Source of the DNA: Microbacterium sp. p3-SID336
GTDB lineage: Bacteria > Actinomycetota > Actinomycetes > Actinomycetales > Microbacteriaceae
Reading direction: 5' to 3'
DNA: 10,758 bases
Assembly: GCF_025143365.1 (NCBI RefSeq)
Contig: NZ_JALXPE010000090.1
Location: 1-10,758 of the forward strand
Made by a program: the position numbers and the translations under genes. Below, one piece after another: positions 1-7,175 of this stretch (position 1 is the first letter of the stretch; the number at the start of each line of letters is the position of its first letter). The notes under the pieces are model-generated. The model ran no database searches. It was not told the DNA's origin and saw only the letters and a list, made by a program, of their open reading frames with translations.

Positions 1-1789
1 CGAACTGCGCCGACTCCAGACGCGCCTTGACCGCGCCGAGGAAGCGGGCGGCGTCGGCACCGTCGATGATGCGGTGGTCGTACGAGAGTGCGAGGTACAC
101 GTACGAGCGGATCGCGATCGCGTCGGCACCGCCGACCTTCACGAGACCGGGGCGCTTGACTACGGTGCCCGTGCCGAGGATCGCCGACTGCGGCAGGAAC
201 ACGAGGGGGGTGTCGAACAGCGCGCCACGCGAACCGGTGTTGGTGAGCGTGAACGTGCCGCCGGCGAGCTCGTCGGGCTTCAGCTTGTTGTCCCGCGTGC
301 GGGCAGCCAAATCGGCGATCTCGTGGGCGATCTGCGCGATGTTCTTCGACGCCGCGTCTCGCAGCACCGGGGTGAGCAGACCGCGCTCCGTGTCGACAGC
401 GATCGACACGTTCTCCGTGGCCGGGTAGACGATCTGCTCGCCGTCGACCGTCGCGTTCACGATCGGGAAGGCCTGCAGCGCCTCCGCGGCCGCGAGAGCG
501 AAGAACGGCAGGAACGACAGCTTGTCGCCGGTCTTCTCGAGGAAGGACCCCTTCACGCTGTCGCGGTAGTCCGCGAGCGCCGTGACATCGACCTCGACCA
601 CCGTGGTGAGCTGCGCCGTCTGCTGCATCGACTCGACCGCACGCTTGGCGAGCACCTTGCGCAGACGCGACATCGGCTGCGTGGTGCCGCGGAGCGGCGA
701 GACCTCGAGCGGGGCAGGGGCGGGTGCCGCGGCGGCGGCCGGAGTCGCCGATGCGGTCTCGGCAGCCTTCAGCACGTCCTCCTTGCGGATGCGGCCGCCG
801 ACACCGGTGCCGGTCACCGTCGCGAGGTCGACACCCTGCTGCGCGGCGAGGCGGCGGACCAGCGGAGTCACGTAGAGGTTGTCGCTCTCGGTCGGGAGCG
901 CGAGCTTGGGTGCAGCCTGCTCGGCCGGAGCAGCCGCGGGCTGTGCCGGAGCCGCCTGAGCCGGGGCGGGCTGGGCGGGAGCGGGCTGAGCCTGCTGCGG
1001 AGCGGCCGGTGCCTCGGCAGCGGGGGCGGCGGCAGCCGGTGCCTCGGCCGGAGCCTGGGACTCGGCCGGTGCCTCCGCGGGAGCCTGAGCGGCAGGAGCC
1101 GGAGCCTCGGCGGCGGGGGCGGACGGAGCAGCGCCGGAGCCGACGCGGGCCAGCACGGCGCCGACCTCGATGGTCTCGTCCTCCGCCGCGACGATCTCCT
1201 GAAGGACGCCGGCGACGGGCGAGGGGATCTCGGTGTCGACCTTGTCGGTCGAGATCTCGAGGAGCGCCTCATCGACCTCGACGCTGTCCCCGACCTGCTT
1301 GAGCCAGCGGGTGACGGTACCCTCCGTCACGCTCTCGCCGAGCTCGGGCAGGACGATGTCCGTCGTGTCGCCCGACGGCGCGGACTCGGCGGCCGGCGCG
1401 GCGGGAGCCTGCTCGGCCGCAGGTGCCTCGGCGGCCTGAGCGGCCTGCTCTGCGGACGCCTGCTCGGCAGCCGGAGCGGTCTGCTCTGCGGGTGCCTGCT
1501 CAGCGGGAGCGGACTCCGCGGCGGGAGCGTCGCCGGACGTGGCTGTACCGCTGCCGTCGCCGATGCGCGCGAGCAGGGCACCGACCTCGACGGTCTCGTC
1601 CTCGGCCACGAGGATCTCCTCGATCACGCCGGTGACCGGCGAGGGGATCTCGGTGTCGACCTTGTCGGTCGAGATCTCGAGCAGGCCCTCATCCGCCTGG
1701 ACGGTGTCTCCCACCTGCTTGAGCCAGCGGGTGACCGTACCCTCTGTGACGCTCTCACCGAGAGCGGGGAGGACCACGGATGTGCTCAT
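1..1789 (-). CDS. sucB: Dihydrolipoamide acyltransferase (E2), two lipoyl domains; 3' end off the left edge
   Basis: This is the E2 core of a 2-oxo acid dehydrogenase complex: it carries acyl groups on lipoyl arms and transfers them to CoA. The 596 residues present show lipoyl domain 1 (about 1-77, lipoyl lysine K43 in STDKVDTEIP), an Ala/Pro/Glu-rich linker, lipoyl domain 2 (about 142-218, K183), a second linker (about 220-295), an E3-binding domain (about 300-345, VTPLVRRLA and GTGVGGRIRKEDV) and the catalytic domain with DHRIIDG (H572, D576). The reading frame is still open at the left edge after LESAQF, so probably fewer than ten residues are missing. The ATG at 1789 is preceded by AAGGAGA eight or so bases upstream. 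The architecture matches the actinobacterial SucB/DlaT/AceF type. In relatives such as Corynebacterium and Mycobacterium this E2 serves pyruvate dehydrogenase and also the 2-oxoglutarate complex, whose E1 (OdhA/Kgd) has its own acyltransferase domain. The symbol sucB therefore follows annotation custom; dlaT or aceF would be equally fair. It lies 66 nt after lpdA and is probably co-transcribed with it. Confidence 0.95.
   Translation of the reverse strand, partial: MSTSVVLPALGESVTEGTVTRWLKQVGDTVQADEGLLEISTDKVDTEIPSPVTGVIEEILVAEDETVEVGALLARIGDGSGTATSGDAPAAESAPAEQAPAEQTAPAAEQASAEQAAQAAEAPAAEQAPAAPAAESAPSGDTTDIVLPELGESVTEGTVTRWLKQVGDSVEVDEALLEISTDKVDTEIPSPVAGVLQEIVAAEDETIEVGAVLARVGSGAAPSAPAAEAPAPAAQAPAEAPAESQAPAEAPAAAAPAAEAPAAPQQAQPAPAQPAPAQAAPAQPAAAPAEQAAPKLALPTESDNLYVTPLVRRLAAQQGVDLATVTGTGVGGRIRKEDVLKAAETASATPAAAAAPAPAPLEVSPLRGTTQPMSRLRKVLAKRAVESMQQTAQLTTVVEVDVTALADYRDSVKGSFLEKTGDKLSFLPFFALAAAEALQAFPIVNATVDGEQIVYPATENVSIAVDTERGLLTPVLRDAASKNIAQIAHEIADLAARTRDNKLKPDELAGGTFTLTNTGSRGALFDTPLVFLPQSAILGTGTVVKRPGLVKVGGADAIAIRSYVYLALSYDHRIIDGADAARFLGAVKARLESAQF
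1140..1369 (-). repeat. Second copy of tandem lipoyl-domain coding repeat
   Basis: This segment encodes lipoyl domain 2 of the E2 protein. It is a direct repeat, offset by 420 nt (140 codons), of the segment encoding lipoyl domain 1. Positions 1218-1261 are identical to 1638-1681 (44 nt with no mismatch), covering the lipoyl-lysine motif. A further run around 1293-1315 is identical to the matching stretch of copy 1. Confidence 0.9.
1560..1789 (-). repeat. First copy of tandem lipoyl-domain coding repeat
   Basis: This segment encodes lipoyl domain 1 of the E2 protein and is the partner of the repeat at 1140-1369. The two encoded domains differ at scattered positions (for example ADEGLL against VDEALL) but share GESVTEGTVTRWLKQVGD and STDKVDTEIPSPV. 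Confidence 0.9.
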
Positions 1790-1855
1790 GACTGAGTCTC
1801 CTTCAGAAGTTGTATGACGCTTGTCTAGCTTAGTGACTCGGGCACCGGTTGGTGC

Positions 1856-3229
1856 TCAGAGGGCGTGCAGGGGCTTTCCGGCCAGTGCGAGGAAGGCTTC
1901 GCCGAGGGCCTCGCTCTGGGTCGGGTGGGCGTGGATGAGCGGGGCGATGTCCTCGGGATGCGCCTCCCAGGCGACGGCGAGCTGCCCCTCGGTGATGAGC
2001 TCGCCGACACGATCGCCGAGCAGATGGACGCCGAGGACCGGACCGTCCTTCAGGCGGACGACCTTGACCAGCCCGCCCGTGCCGATGATTTCGCTCTTGC
2101 CGTTGCCGGCGAGGTTGTACTCGTACGACGCGACGGCGTCTGCGCTGTGTGCGGCGATGGCCGCCTCCTCCGTGACGCCCACGGAGGCGACCTCGGGGCT
2201 GGAGTAGGTGACCTTGGGGATCTGCGCGTCCGGCACGGAGACCGGCGAGAGCCCGGCGATGCGCTCCGCGACGGCGATGCCCTGCTGGAAGCCGCGGTGC
2301 GCGAGCTGCAGACCGGGGACGATGTCACCCACGGCCCAGACGCCGGGTACCCCGGTGCGCAGGTCCTCATCGACCGTGACGAATCCGCGATCGAGCGTCA
2401 CCCCGGCCTCCTCGAAGCCGAGGTCGGCGGTGGCCGGCCCGCGCCCGACGGCGACCAGGAGGTAGTCGGCGGTGAGCTCGGTGCCGTCCTCCAGGGTGAC
2501 GGTGACGGAGGTCTCGTCCTGCGTGGCGCTCTGGAACCGCACTCCGAGGGAGTACGTGATGCCGCGGCGGCGGAACGCGCGCTCCAGCCCCTTGCTCATC
2601 GCGACGTCCTCGTTGGGGACCAGATGCGGGAGCGCCTCGACGATCGTGACCTCGGCGCCGAAGGAGCGCCAGACGCTCGCGAACTCGACGCCGATGACAC
2701 CGCCGCCGAGGATCAGCACACGCTCGGGGATGACATCGAGCGCCAGGGCCTGCTCGCTGGTGAGGATGCGGCCGCCGATGTCGAGTCCGGGAAGAGAGCG
2801 GCTGTAGGAGCCCGTGGCGAGCACGACGTCCGTACCGACGTAGACATCGTCGCCCACGCTCACGCTGCGGTCGGCGTTCAGGCGGCCGAGACCGGCGACG
2901 GTCGTGATGCCCCTGGCCTTGACGAGGCCCTCCAGCCCCTTGAACTTCTTCGCCACGATGCCCTCGCGGTAGGTGCGCACACCCGCGGGGTCGATGCCGG
3001 CCATGGTCGCAGTGACGCCGACGGAGGCCGCATCCCGGACGTGATCCGCGACCTCGGCCGCGTGCAGCAGCGCCTTGGTCGGGATGCACCCGCGGTGAAG
3101 GCAGGTCCCGCCGACCTTGTCCTTCTCGATCAGGGCCACCGACTTGCCGAGCTCGCTGGCTCGGAGCGCTGCGGCGTATCCGCCGCTGCCGCCGCCCAGG
3201 ACGACGATGTCGAAGGAGTGGGTTGTCAT
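1856..3229 (-). CDS. lpdA: Dihydrolipoyl dehydrogenase (E3)
   Basis: This FAD-dependent flavoprotein reoxidises the dihydrolipoyl groups of E2 and passes the electrons to NAD+. The 457 residues show the N-terminal FAD-binding glycine motif (GGGSGGYAAA, 12-21), the redox-active disulfide C43/C48 in GGTCLHRGCIPTK, the NAD-binding motif GGGVIGVEFASV (roughly 175-190), the second FAD motif in GVWAVGDIVPG, and the C-terminal HAHPTQSE with catalytic H435 and E440. The length is normal for the family. Two in-frame ATGs compete. The one at 3238 overlaps the pepA stop in an ATGA but sits only 1 nt from GGAGG, while the one at 3229 sits 10 nt from the same GGAGG and starts MTTHSFD. I chose 3229; the difference is three residues. 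An open frame continues further upstream but overlaps pepA and is not coding. The position between pepA and the E2 gene suggests co-expression with E2. Confidence 0.96.
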   Translation of the reverse strand: MTTHSFDIVVLGGGSGGYAAALRASELGKSVALIEKDKVGGTCLHRGCIPTKALLHAAEVADHVRDAASVGVTATMAGIDPAGVRTYREGIVAKKFKGLEGLVKARGITTVAGLGRLNADRSVSVGDDVYVGTDVVLATGSYSRSLPGLDIGGRILTSEQALALDVIPERVLILGGGVIGVEFASVWRSFGAEVTIVEALPHLVPNEDVAMSKGLERAFRRRGITYSLGVRFQSATQDETSVTVTLEDGTELTADYLLVAVGRGPATADLGFEEAGVTLDRGFVTVDEDLRTGVPGVWAVGDIVPGLQLAHRGFQQGIAVAERIAGLSPVSVPDAQIPKVTYSSPEVASVGVTEEAAIAAHSADAVASYEYNLAGNGKSEIIGTGGLVKVVRLKDGPVLGVHLLGDRVGELITEGQLAVAWEAHPEDIAPLIHAHPTQSEALGEAFLALAGKPLHAL

Positions 3230-3234
3230 CGGTG

Positions 3235-4710
3235 TCATGCCTCCGTGTGGGATGCTGCGTCGGCGAAGGCGATGATCGATCGGACCATCGCCCCCGTTGG
3301 GCCCTTCTCGGTGAAGCCGTACGGGGCGCCGGCGTGTTCGCCTGACCCCGCGATGTCGAGGTGCACCCAGGGGATGCGCGGGGCGTCCTCGGCGTCCGCC
3401 GTGCGACCGACGAACCGGCGCAGGAAGAGGCCGGCGAACGAGGCGCCGCCCATCCGGTCGCCCATGTTCGCGTTCTGCAGGTCGGCGATGGGGGATTCGA
3501 GCGACTCCTCCATGTACGAGGGAAGCGGCATGTGCCACGCCGGCTCATCCGCCTGCGTGGCTGCCGCGAGGAACTCCGCCACGGTCTCGTCGTCGCCGAA
3601 GACGCCCGTGTGGCGATGGCCGAGCGCGGCCACGATGGCGCCCGTGAGGGTCGCGACGTCGATGATGACGTCCGGGTGCTCGCGGCTCGCCGCGACCAGG
3701 CCGTCGGCGAGGACGAGGCGGCCCTCGGCGTCGGTGTTCTGCACCTCCACCGTGGTGCCGTCGAGGATGCGGATCACGTCGCCGGGACGCAGCGCCCGCC
3801 CTGAGGGCATGTTGTCGGTGATGCACAGCCAGGCCGTCACACGCACCGGGAGGCCGAGGCGAGCGATCGCGCGCAGCGCCGCGAGCGAGGTGGCCGCACC
3901 TGCCATGTCGAACTTCATGCCGACCATCGACGCCGCGGGCTTGAGCGACAGCCCGCCCGTGTCGAACGTGATCCCCTTGCCGACCAGGGCGATGTGCCTG
4001 ACCGCGTCGGCGGGGGAGTAGTCGAGGCGCACGAGGCGCGGCGGCCGGTCGGAGCCCTGCCCTACGCCGAGGATCCCGCCGAAGCCCTGCTGGGCCAGAG
4101 CCGCCTCATCGAGGATCTCCACCGTCACGTCGAGGTCGGCGACGCTGTCGGCGGCGCTCTCGGCGAGCTGCGCGGGACTCTGCCACTCCGCCGGGACGTT
4201 CACGAGGTCCTTGATCTGGGCGACCGCCTCGCCCATGGTCTGTGCGCGGGCCACCGTCGCGTCGTCGAGATCGGCGTGCACGGTCACGGTGGTCGCGCGC
4301 GGCTTGCCCTTCTCCGTGCGGTAGCCGTCGAAGCGGTAGCCGCCCAGCACGGCGCCCTCGGCGGCGGCGGCGGCATGCCGCTCCAGTCCCGCTGCGAAGC
4401 CGATCGCCACGTGCGCGAAGCCCGTGAGCGAGCGCAGGGCGACGCCCGCCGCGCTGCGGACGGACGCGTCGTCGATCGTCGCGCCGGCACCGACGACGGC
4501 GAGGGGGAGCGTCGTCACCCCCGGCGCGTACACGCGGGCGAAGGAGCCGGAGGCTCCGGTGAATCCGATGCCCTCCAGCGTCTCTGCGAGACCGGGGAGA
4601 GCCGCCAGCGACTCGGTCGACTCGGAGAGATCGGGGACGACGAGCACTGCGGCTTCGGCAGCGCTTCCGGGGAACTGATCGAGGGTGTGCGAGAGCACGG
4701 GAAGCGTCAT
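3235..4710 (-). CDS. pepA: Leucyl aminopeptidase (M17 family)
   Basis: This is a cytosolic di-metal aminopeptidase that removes N-terminal residues from peptides; family members form hexamers. All five expected metal ligands are visible: K245 and D250 in VGKGITFDTGG, D268 in MKFDMAGA, and D327 and E329 in NTDAEGRLVLADGL. The catalytic lysine K257 and arginine R331 are also present, with the same spacing as in E. coli PepA. The N-terminal 150 or so residues are the variable domain. The length of 491 aa is typical. The ATG at 4710 is supported by the encoded N-terminus and by a TAGGAT element ending 6 nt upstream, which suggests a leaderless or nearly leaderless transcript; an alternative reading is a Shine-Dalgarno AGGA 7 nt upstream. 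The TGA stop overlaps the upstream candidate ATG of lpdA. It is the first gene of the minus-strand operon and is divergent from the PAC2 gene. Confidence 0.96.
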   Translation of the reverse strand: MTLPVLSHTLDQFPGSAAEAAVLVVPDLSESTESLAALPGLAETLEGIGFTGASGSFARVYAPGVTTLPLAVVGAGATIDDASVRSAAGVALRSLTGFAHVAIGFAAGLERHAAAAAEGAVLGGYRFDGYRTEKGKPRATTVTVHADLDDATVARAQTMGEAVAQIKDLVNVPAEWQSPAQLAESAADSVADLDVTVEILDEAALAQQGFGGILGVGQGSDRPPRLVRLDYSPADAVRHIALVGKGITFDTGGLSLKPAASMVGMKFDMAGAATSLAALRAIARLGLPVRVTAWLCITDNMPSGRALRPGDVIRILDGTTVEVQNTDAEGRLVLADGLVAASREHPDVIIDVATLTGAIVAALGHRHTGVFGDDETVAEFLAAATQADEPAWHMPLPSYMEESLESPIADLQNANMGDRMGGASFAGLFLRRFVGRTADAEDAPRIPWVHLDIAGSGEHAGAPYGFTEKGPTGAMVRSIIAFADAASHTEA

Positions 4711-4716
4711 GCCTCC

Positions 4717-4722
4717 ATCCTA
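4717..4722 (-). promoter_or_regulatory. Probable -10 element of pepA (leaderless type)
   Basis: Read on the minus strand, TAGGAT is followed by GGAGGC and then the pepA ATG, so a transcript starting seven bases after the hexamer would begin at the A of the start codon. No convincing -35 is visible. The hexamer lies in the perfect palindrome ATCCTAGGAT (4717-4726). The overlapping GGAGG could instead act in translation. Confidence 0.5.
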
Positions 4723-4811
4723 GGATCTCCGCCGCTGGCGGGCCGTCCGGCGCGAGCCCGCGTGTTCGCTCTCAGCGAGACGGCCCGGGGCCTCCCGTTG
4801 ACCCCTGCTCG

Positions 4812-4817
4812 TAGCAT
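4812..4817 (+). promoter_or_regulatory. Probable -10 element of the PAC2 gene (leaderless type)
   Basis: TAGCAT is followed by GGAGAC and then ATG at 4824, the same spacing as the TAGGAT-GGAGGC-ATG arrangement at pepA. A TTGACC at 4798-4803 is too close (8 nt) to be its -35. Transcription is predicted to start at or next to the start codon. Confidence 0.5.
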
Positions 4818-4823
4818 GGAGAC

Positions 4824-5765
4824 ATGCCCTTCTCCGGAGAGATCCACGAACGCGTCGCGAATGCGCCGACGGTGCCGCACGGTCTGCCCCTCGTGGTGCT
4901 TCTGACCGGCTTCACCGATGCCGGGAGTGCGGTGTCCGGTCTGATCGACCACCTGCGCGAGTCGACCTCTCCGCAGCCTCTCGCGGTCTTCGACAACGAC
5001 GTCCTGCTCGACTACCGGGCGCGTCGCCCCGTGATCTCCTTCGACCAGGATCACCTCACCGAGTTCCGCCCGCCGCGGCTGGAGCTGTCCCTCGCGACCG
5101 ATGCGCTCGGGCGGCCGTTCCTGCTGCTCGCGGGCTACGAGCCGGACTTCGCCTGGAACGCCTTCGCGGAGACGGTGCTCGACCTGGCCGCGGAGTTCGA
5201 GGCGTCCGGACTGCACTGGGTGCACTCGATCGCGATGCCGGTTCCGCACACCCGACCGATCGGGACCACCGTGAGCGGCAACCGTCGTGATCTCGTCGTC
5301 TCGCATTCCGTGTGGCGACCCCGCACCCAGGTGCCCGCCACCGCGGGGCACCTGCTCGAGTTCCGCTTCGCCGAGCGCGGCGAGCGGGTGGTCGGCTTCG
5401 TGCTGCTGGTGCCGCACTACCTCGCCGAGACCGAGAACCCCGATGCCGTGAGCGCGGCGGCCGAGAAGCTGATGGCGTCGACCGGCCTTGTCCTGATGCT
5501 GGACGCCGTCCGCGAACGCCGGGAGGACTACGTCGCCCGTGTCGACGAGCAGGTCGCCGCCAACGACGAGCTGCAGCAGATGGTGCACAATCTGGAGCGC
5601 CGTTACGACGCCTACATGGCGGGACGCGATCCGGAGGACGACAGCTACGACGAGGGCGGCTTCAGCGAGCGGGACCTGCCGAGCGCCGACGAACTGGCCG
5701 CGGAGCTGGAGCGCTACCTGGCCACGCGGCCGTCCGGCGACGAGGACAAGCCGGGCCGCAGCTGA
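4824..5765 (+). CDS. PAC2-family protein (proteasome assembly chaperone-like)
   Basis: This 313-residue protein resembles the actinobacterial PAC2 (DUF75) family, represented in Mycobacterium tuberculosis by Rv2714. The N-terminal part (about 20-227) shows the family pattern: LPLVVLLTGFTDAGSAVSGL near the start, FDNDVLLDYRARRP, LLLAGYEPDFAWNAFAE, a segment around HSIAMPVPHTRP, and FVLLVPHYLAE. The C-terminal 85 residues (about 228-313) are helical and strongly charged, with a likely coiled segment around 228-268 and an acidic tail. There is no signal peptide or membrane segment, so it should be cytosolic. The molecular role of bacterial PAC2 proteins is unknown; the name comes from eukaryotic and archaeal relatives that help assemble proteasomes. 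The ATG at 4824 gives the conserved start and fits the TAGCAT element. The gene is divergent from pepA and lies 168 nt before rpoD, in the same direction. Confidence 0.88.
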   Translation: MPFSGEIHERVANAPTVPHGLPLVVLLTGFTDAGSAVSGLIDHLRESTSPQPLAVFDNDVLLDYRARRPVISFDQDHLTEFRPPRLELSLATDALGRPFLLLAGYEPDFAWNAFAETVLDLAAEFEASGLHWVHSIAMPVPHTRPIGTTVSGNRRDLVVSHSVWRPRTQVPATAGHLLEFRFAERGERVVGFVLLVPHYLAETENPDAVSAAAEKLMASTGLVLMLDAVRERREDYVARVDEQVAANDELQQMVHNLERRYDAYMAGRDPEDDSYDEGGFSERDLPSADELAAELERYLATRPSGDEDKPGRS

Positions 5766-5782
5766 GACGCATCTGCGCGAAG

Positions 5783-5816
5783 TTCCGCGGAATGCGTCCG
5801 CATCGCCACACGTGTG
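5783..5816. promoter_or_regulatory. Cluster of palindromes upstream of rpoD
   Basis: Three inverted repeats lie end to end. TTCCGCGGAA (5783-5792) and CACACGTGTG (5807-5816) are perfect 10-bp palindromes, and ATGCGTCCGCAT (5792-5803) is a 5-bp inverted repeat with a 2-nt gap. They lie just upstream of, and run into, the putative extended -10 at 5815-5823, where operators or activator sites would be expected. No known operator consensus is recognised. Confidence 0.4.
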
Positions 5817-5823
5817 CGATACT
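5815..5823 (+). promoter_or_regulatory. Candidate extended -10 promoter of rpoD
   Basis: TGCGATACT combines an extended -10 TGn with GATACT (four of six matches to TATAAT). No -35 is clear. A start near 5830 would give a leader of about 100 nt whose first bases form the hairpin at 5832-5878. This is a weak call by eye. Confidence 0.35.
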
Positions 5824-5833
5824 AGGAGTCCGA
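5820..5833 (+). repeat. Direct repeat flanking the rpoD leader hairpin, left copy
   Basis: TACTAGGAGTCCGA here is repeated as TACTAGTGTCCGA at 5880-5892, 60 nt downstream. The two copies frame the hairpin at 5832-5878. Confidence 0.6.
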
Positions 5834-5878
5834 CCCGTTGTCAATCGGTGTTTTCGAACATCGGACTTGACAAGGGTC
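5832..5878 (+). promoter_or_regulatory. Long UUCG-tetraloop hairpin in the rpoD leader
   Basis: The outer stem pairs GACCC-g-TTGTCAA (5832-5844, with one bulged G at 5837) with TTGACAAGGGTC (5867-5878). The inner stem pairs CGGTGTT (5846-5852) with AACATCG (5857-5863), with one G-U wobble, closed by a TTCG tetraloop. About 19 base pairs form in 47 nt. It could stabilise the rpoD mRNA, attenuate transcription, or terminate transcription from the PAC2 gene; there is no uridine tail. A consensus-like TTGACA (5867-5872) lies in the 3' arm. Confidence 0.6.
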
Positions 5879-5879
5879 T

Positions 5880-5892
5880 TACTAGTGTCCGA
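5880..5892 (+). repeat. Direct repeat flanking the rpoD leader hairpin, right copy
   Basis: TACTAGTGTCCGA is the partner of TACTAGGAGTCCGA at 5820-5833, differing by one substitution and one 1-nt length change after TACTAG. Confidence 0.6.
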
Positions 5893-5933
5893 AATGTCCC
5901 GGGGCCAGCAAGCGGCTCCGTGAAAGGCGAAAC

Positions 5934-7175
5934 GTGACTCCTGCCACGACGAAGAACACACGGACGAAGAAGGCCGCCGAAGAACCCACCGTCGAGGCCG
6001 ACGTCGAGGTCGAAGGCCTCGACGACGAGCCTGCCGCGCCCAAGCGCGCCGCTGCCAAGCGCGGAGGGGGCAAGAAGAAGAAGTCCGAGGACGTCGTCGA
6101 GGAGGACGATGCCGCCGCCGAGAGCGCTGAGGACGGCGCGGGCGACGAGGAGGAGGATGATGCCAAGCCGGCGTTCACCGAACCCCTCCCGACAGGCGCG
6201 ATCGTCATCTCGTCCAACGACGATGAGGACGTCCCGGTCTACTCCACGCAGATCACCGGTGCGACCGCCGACCCCGTCAAGGACTATCTGAAGCAGATCG
6301 GAAAGGTCGCGCTGCTGAACGCGGCCGAAGAGGTCGAGCTCGCGATGCGGATCGAGGCGGGTCTGTTCGCCGAGGAGAAGCTGTCGGCGATGTCCGCCGC
6401 CGAGAAGTCGAGCCAGCTCGGCCTCGACCTGCAGTGGGTCGCTCGCGACGGTCAGCGCGCGAAGAGCCACCTGCTCGGCGCGAACCTCCGCCTGGTGGTC
6501 TCGCTCGCCAAGCGTTACACGGGTCGCGGCATGCAGTTCCTCGACCTCATCCAGGAGGGCAACCTCGGTCTGATCCGCGCAGTCGAGAAGTTCGACTACA
6601 CCAAGGGCTTCAAGTTCTCGACGTACGCCACCTGGTGGATCCGTCAGGCGATCACGCGTGCCATGGCCGATCAGGCGCGGACCATCCGCATCCCGGTGCA
6701 CATGGTCGAGGTCATCAACAAACTCGCCCGTGTGCAGCGCCAGATGCTGCAGGACCTGGGCCGCGAGCCCACCCCGGAGGAGCTGAGCCGCGAGCTCGAC
6801 ATGACTCCGGAGAAGGTCGTCGAGGTGCAGAAGTACGGGCGCGAGCCCATCTCCCTGCACACCCCGCTGGGTGAGGACGGCGACAGCGAGTTCGGCGACC
6901 TGATCGAGGACACCGAGGCCGTGGTCCCCGCCGACGCGGTCGGCTTCACGATGCTGCAGCGTCAGCTCGAGCAGCTGCTCGACTCGCTCTCCGAGCGTGA
7001 GGCCGGCGTGATCCGCATGCGGTTCGGACTGGGCGACGGTCAGCCGAAGACCCTCGACCAGATCGGCGACACGTTCGGCGTGACGCGCGAGCGCATCCGT
7101 CAGATCGAGTCCAAGACGATGGCCAAGCTGCGTCACCCGAGCCGCTCGCAGTCGCTGCGGGATTACCTCGAGTGA
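5934..7175 (+). CDS. rpoD: Primary RNA polymerase sigma factor RpoD/SigA
   Basis: This is the housekeeping group 1 sigma-70 factor, which directs RNA polymerase to most promoters. The 413-residue protein has a disordered N-terminal tail (1-100) rich in Lys, Glu, Asp and Ala instead of a classical region 1.1. Region 1.2 follows ([11 protein letters not shown], about 113-143), then region 2 (about 180-258, with [20 protein letters not shown] and the 2.4/melting motif [16 protein letters not shown]), region 3 (about 259-326) and region 4 (about 343-413, with [15 protein letters not shown] and the helix-turn-helix [19 protein letters not shown]). The start is GTG at 5934, preceded by AAAGG with 6 nt spacing; the upstream ATG at 5894 is in another frame. 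The stop codon overlaps the next gene in TGATG. The leader carries palindromes, direct repeats and a hairpin, suggesting regulated expression. Confidence 0.97.
   Translation: MTPATTKNTRTKKAAEEPTVEADVEVEGLDDEPAAPKRAAAKRGGGKKKKSEDVVEEDDAAAESAEDGAGDEEEDDAKPAFTEPLPTGAIVISSNDDEDVPVYSTQITGATADPVKDYLKQIGKVALLNAAEEVELAMRIEAGLFAEEKLSAMSAAEKSSQLGLDLQWVARDGQRAKSHLLGANLRLVVSLAKRYTGRGMQFLDLIQEGNLGLIRAVEKFDYTKGFKFSTYATWWIRQAITRAMADQARTIRIPVHMVEVINKLARVQRQMLQDLGREPTPEELSRELDMTPEKVVEVQKYGREPISLHTPLGEDGDSEFGDLIEDTEAVVPADAVGFTMLQRQLEQLLDSLSEREAGVIRMRFGLGDGQPKTLDQIGDTFGVTRERIRQIESKTMAKLRHPSRSQSLRDYLE

Noticed and set aside
74..1795. 573-residue open frame on the plus strand opposite the E2 gene
   Set aside because: Its protein is a low-complexity Arg/Gly/Asp shadow of the GC-rich linker region; the minus-strand E2 frame carries all the family motifs.
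1840..1857. GCACC-AACC-GGTGC hairpin just after the lpdA stop as a terminator
   Set aside because: The perfect stem is only 5 bp with no T run, and the E2 gene 66 nt after lpdA probably shares its transcript.
3239..3538. Upstream extension of the lpdA frame into pepA
   Set aside because: The extension overlaps pepA codons that carry family motifs, and the LpdA FAD motif starts at the usual distance from ATG 3229.
1865..4021. 718-residue open frame on the plus strand opposite lpdA and pepA
   Set aside because: It spans two well-supported minus-strand genes and shows no domain-like sequence; it results from high GC at third codon positions.
5789..5814. GGAAT ... GTG as a SigR/SigH-type promoter for rpoD
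   Set aside because: The -35 matches GGAAT, but the -10 GTT is not present at the right spacing.
5867..5895. TTGACA at 5867-5872 as the -35 of an rpoD promoter
   Set aside because: No acceptable -10 lies 16-18 nt downstream (best is CGAAAT), and the hexamer is explained as the 3' arm of the hairpin. It remains possible but was not called.
5841..7136. 431-residue minus-strand open frame opposite rpoD
   Set aside because: rpoD is unmistakable on the plus strand; the antisense frame mirrors its codons and has no family features.
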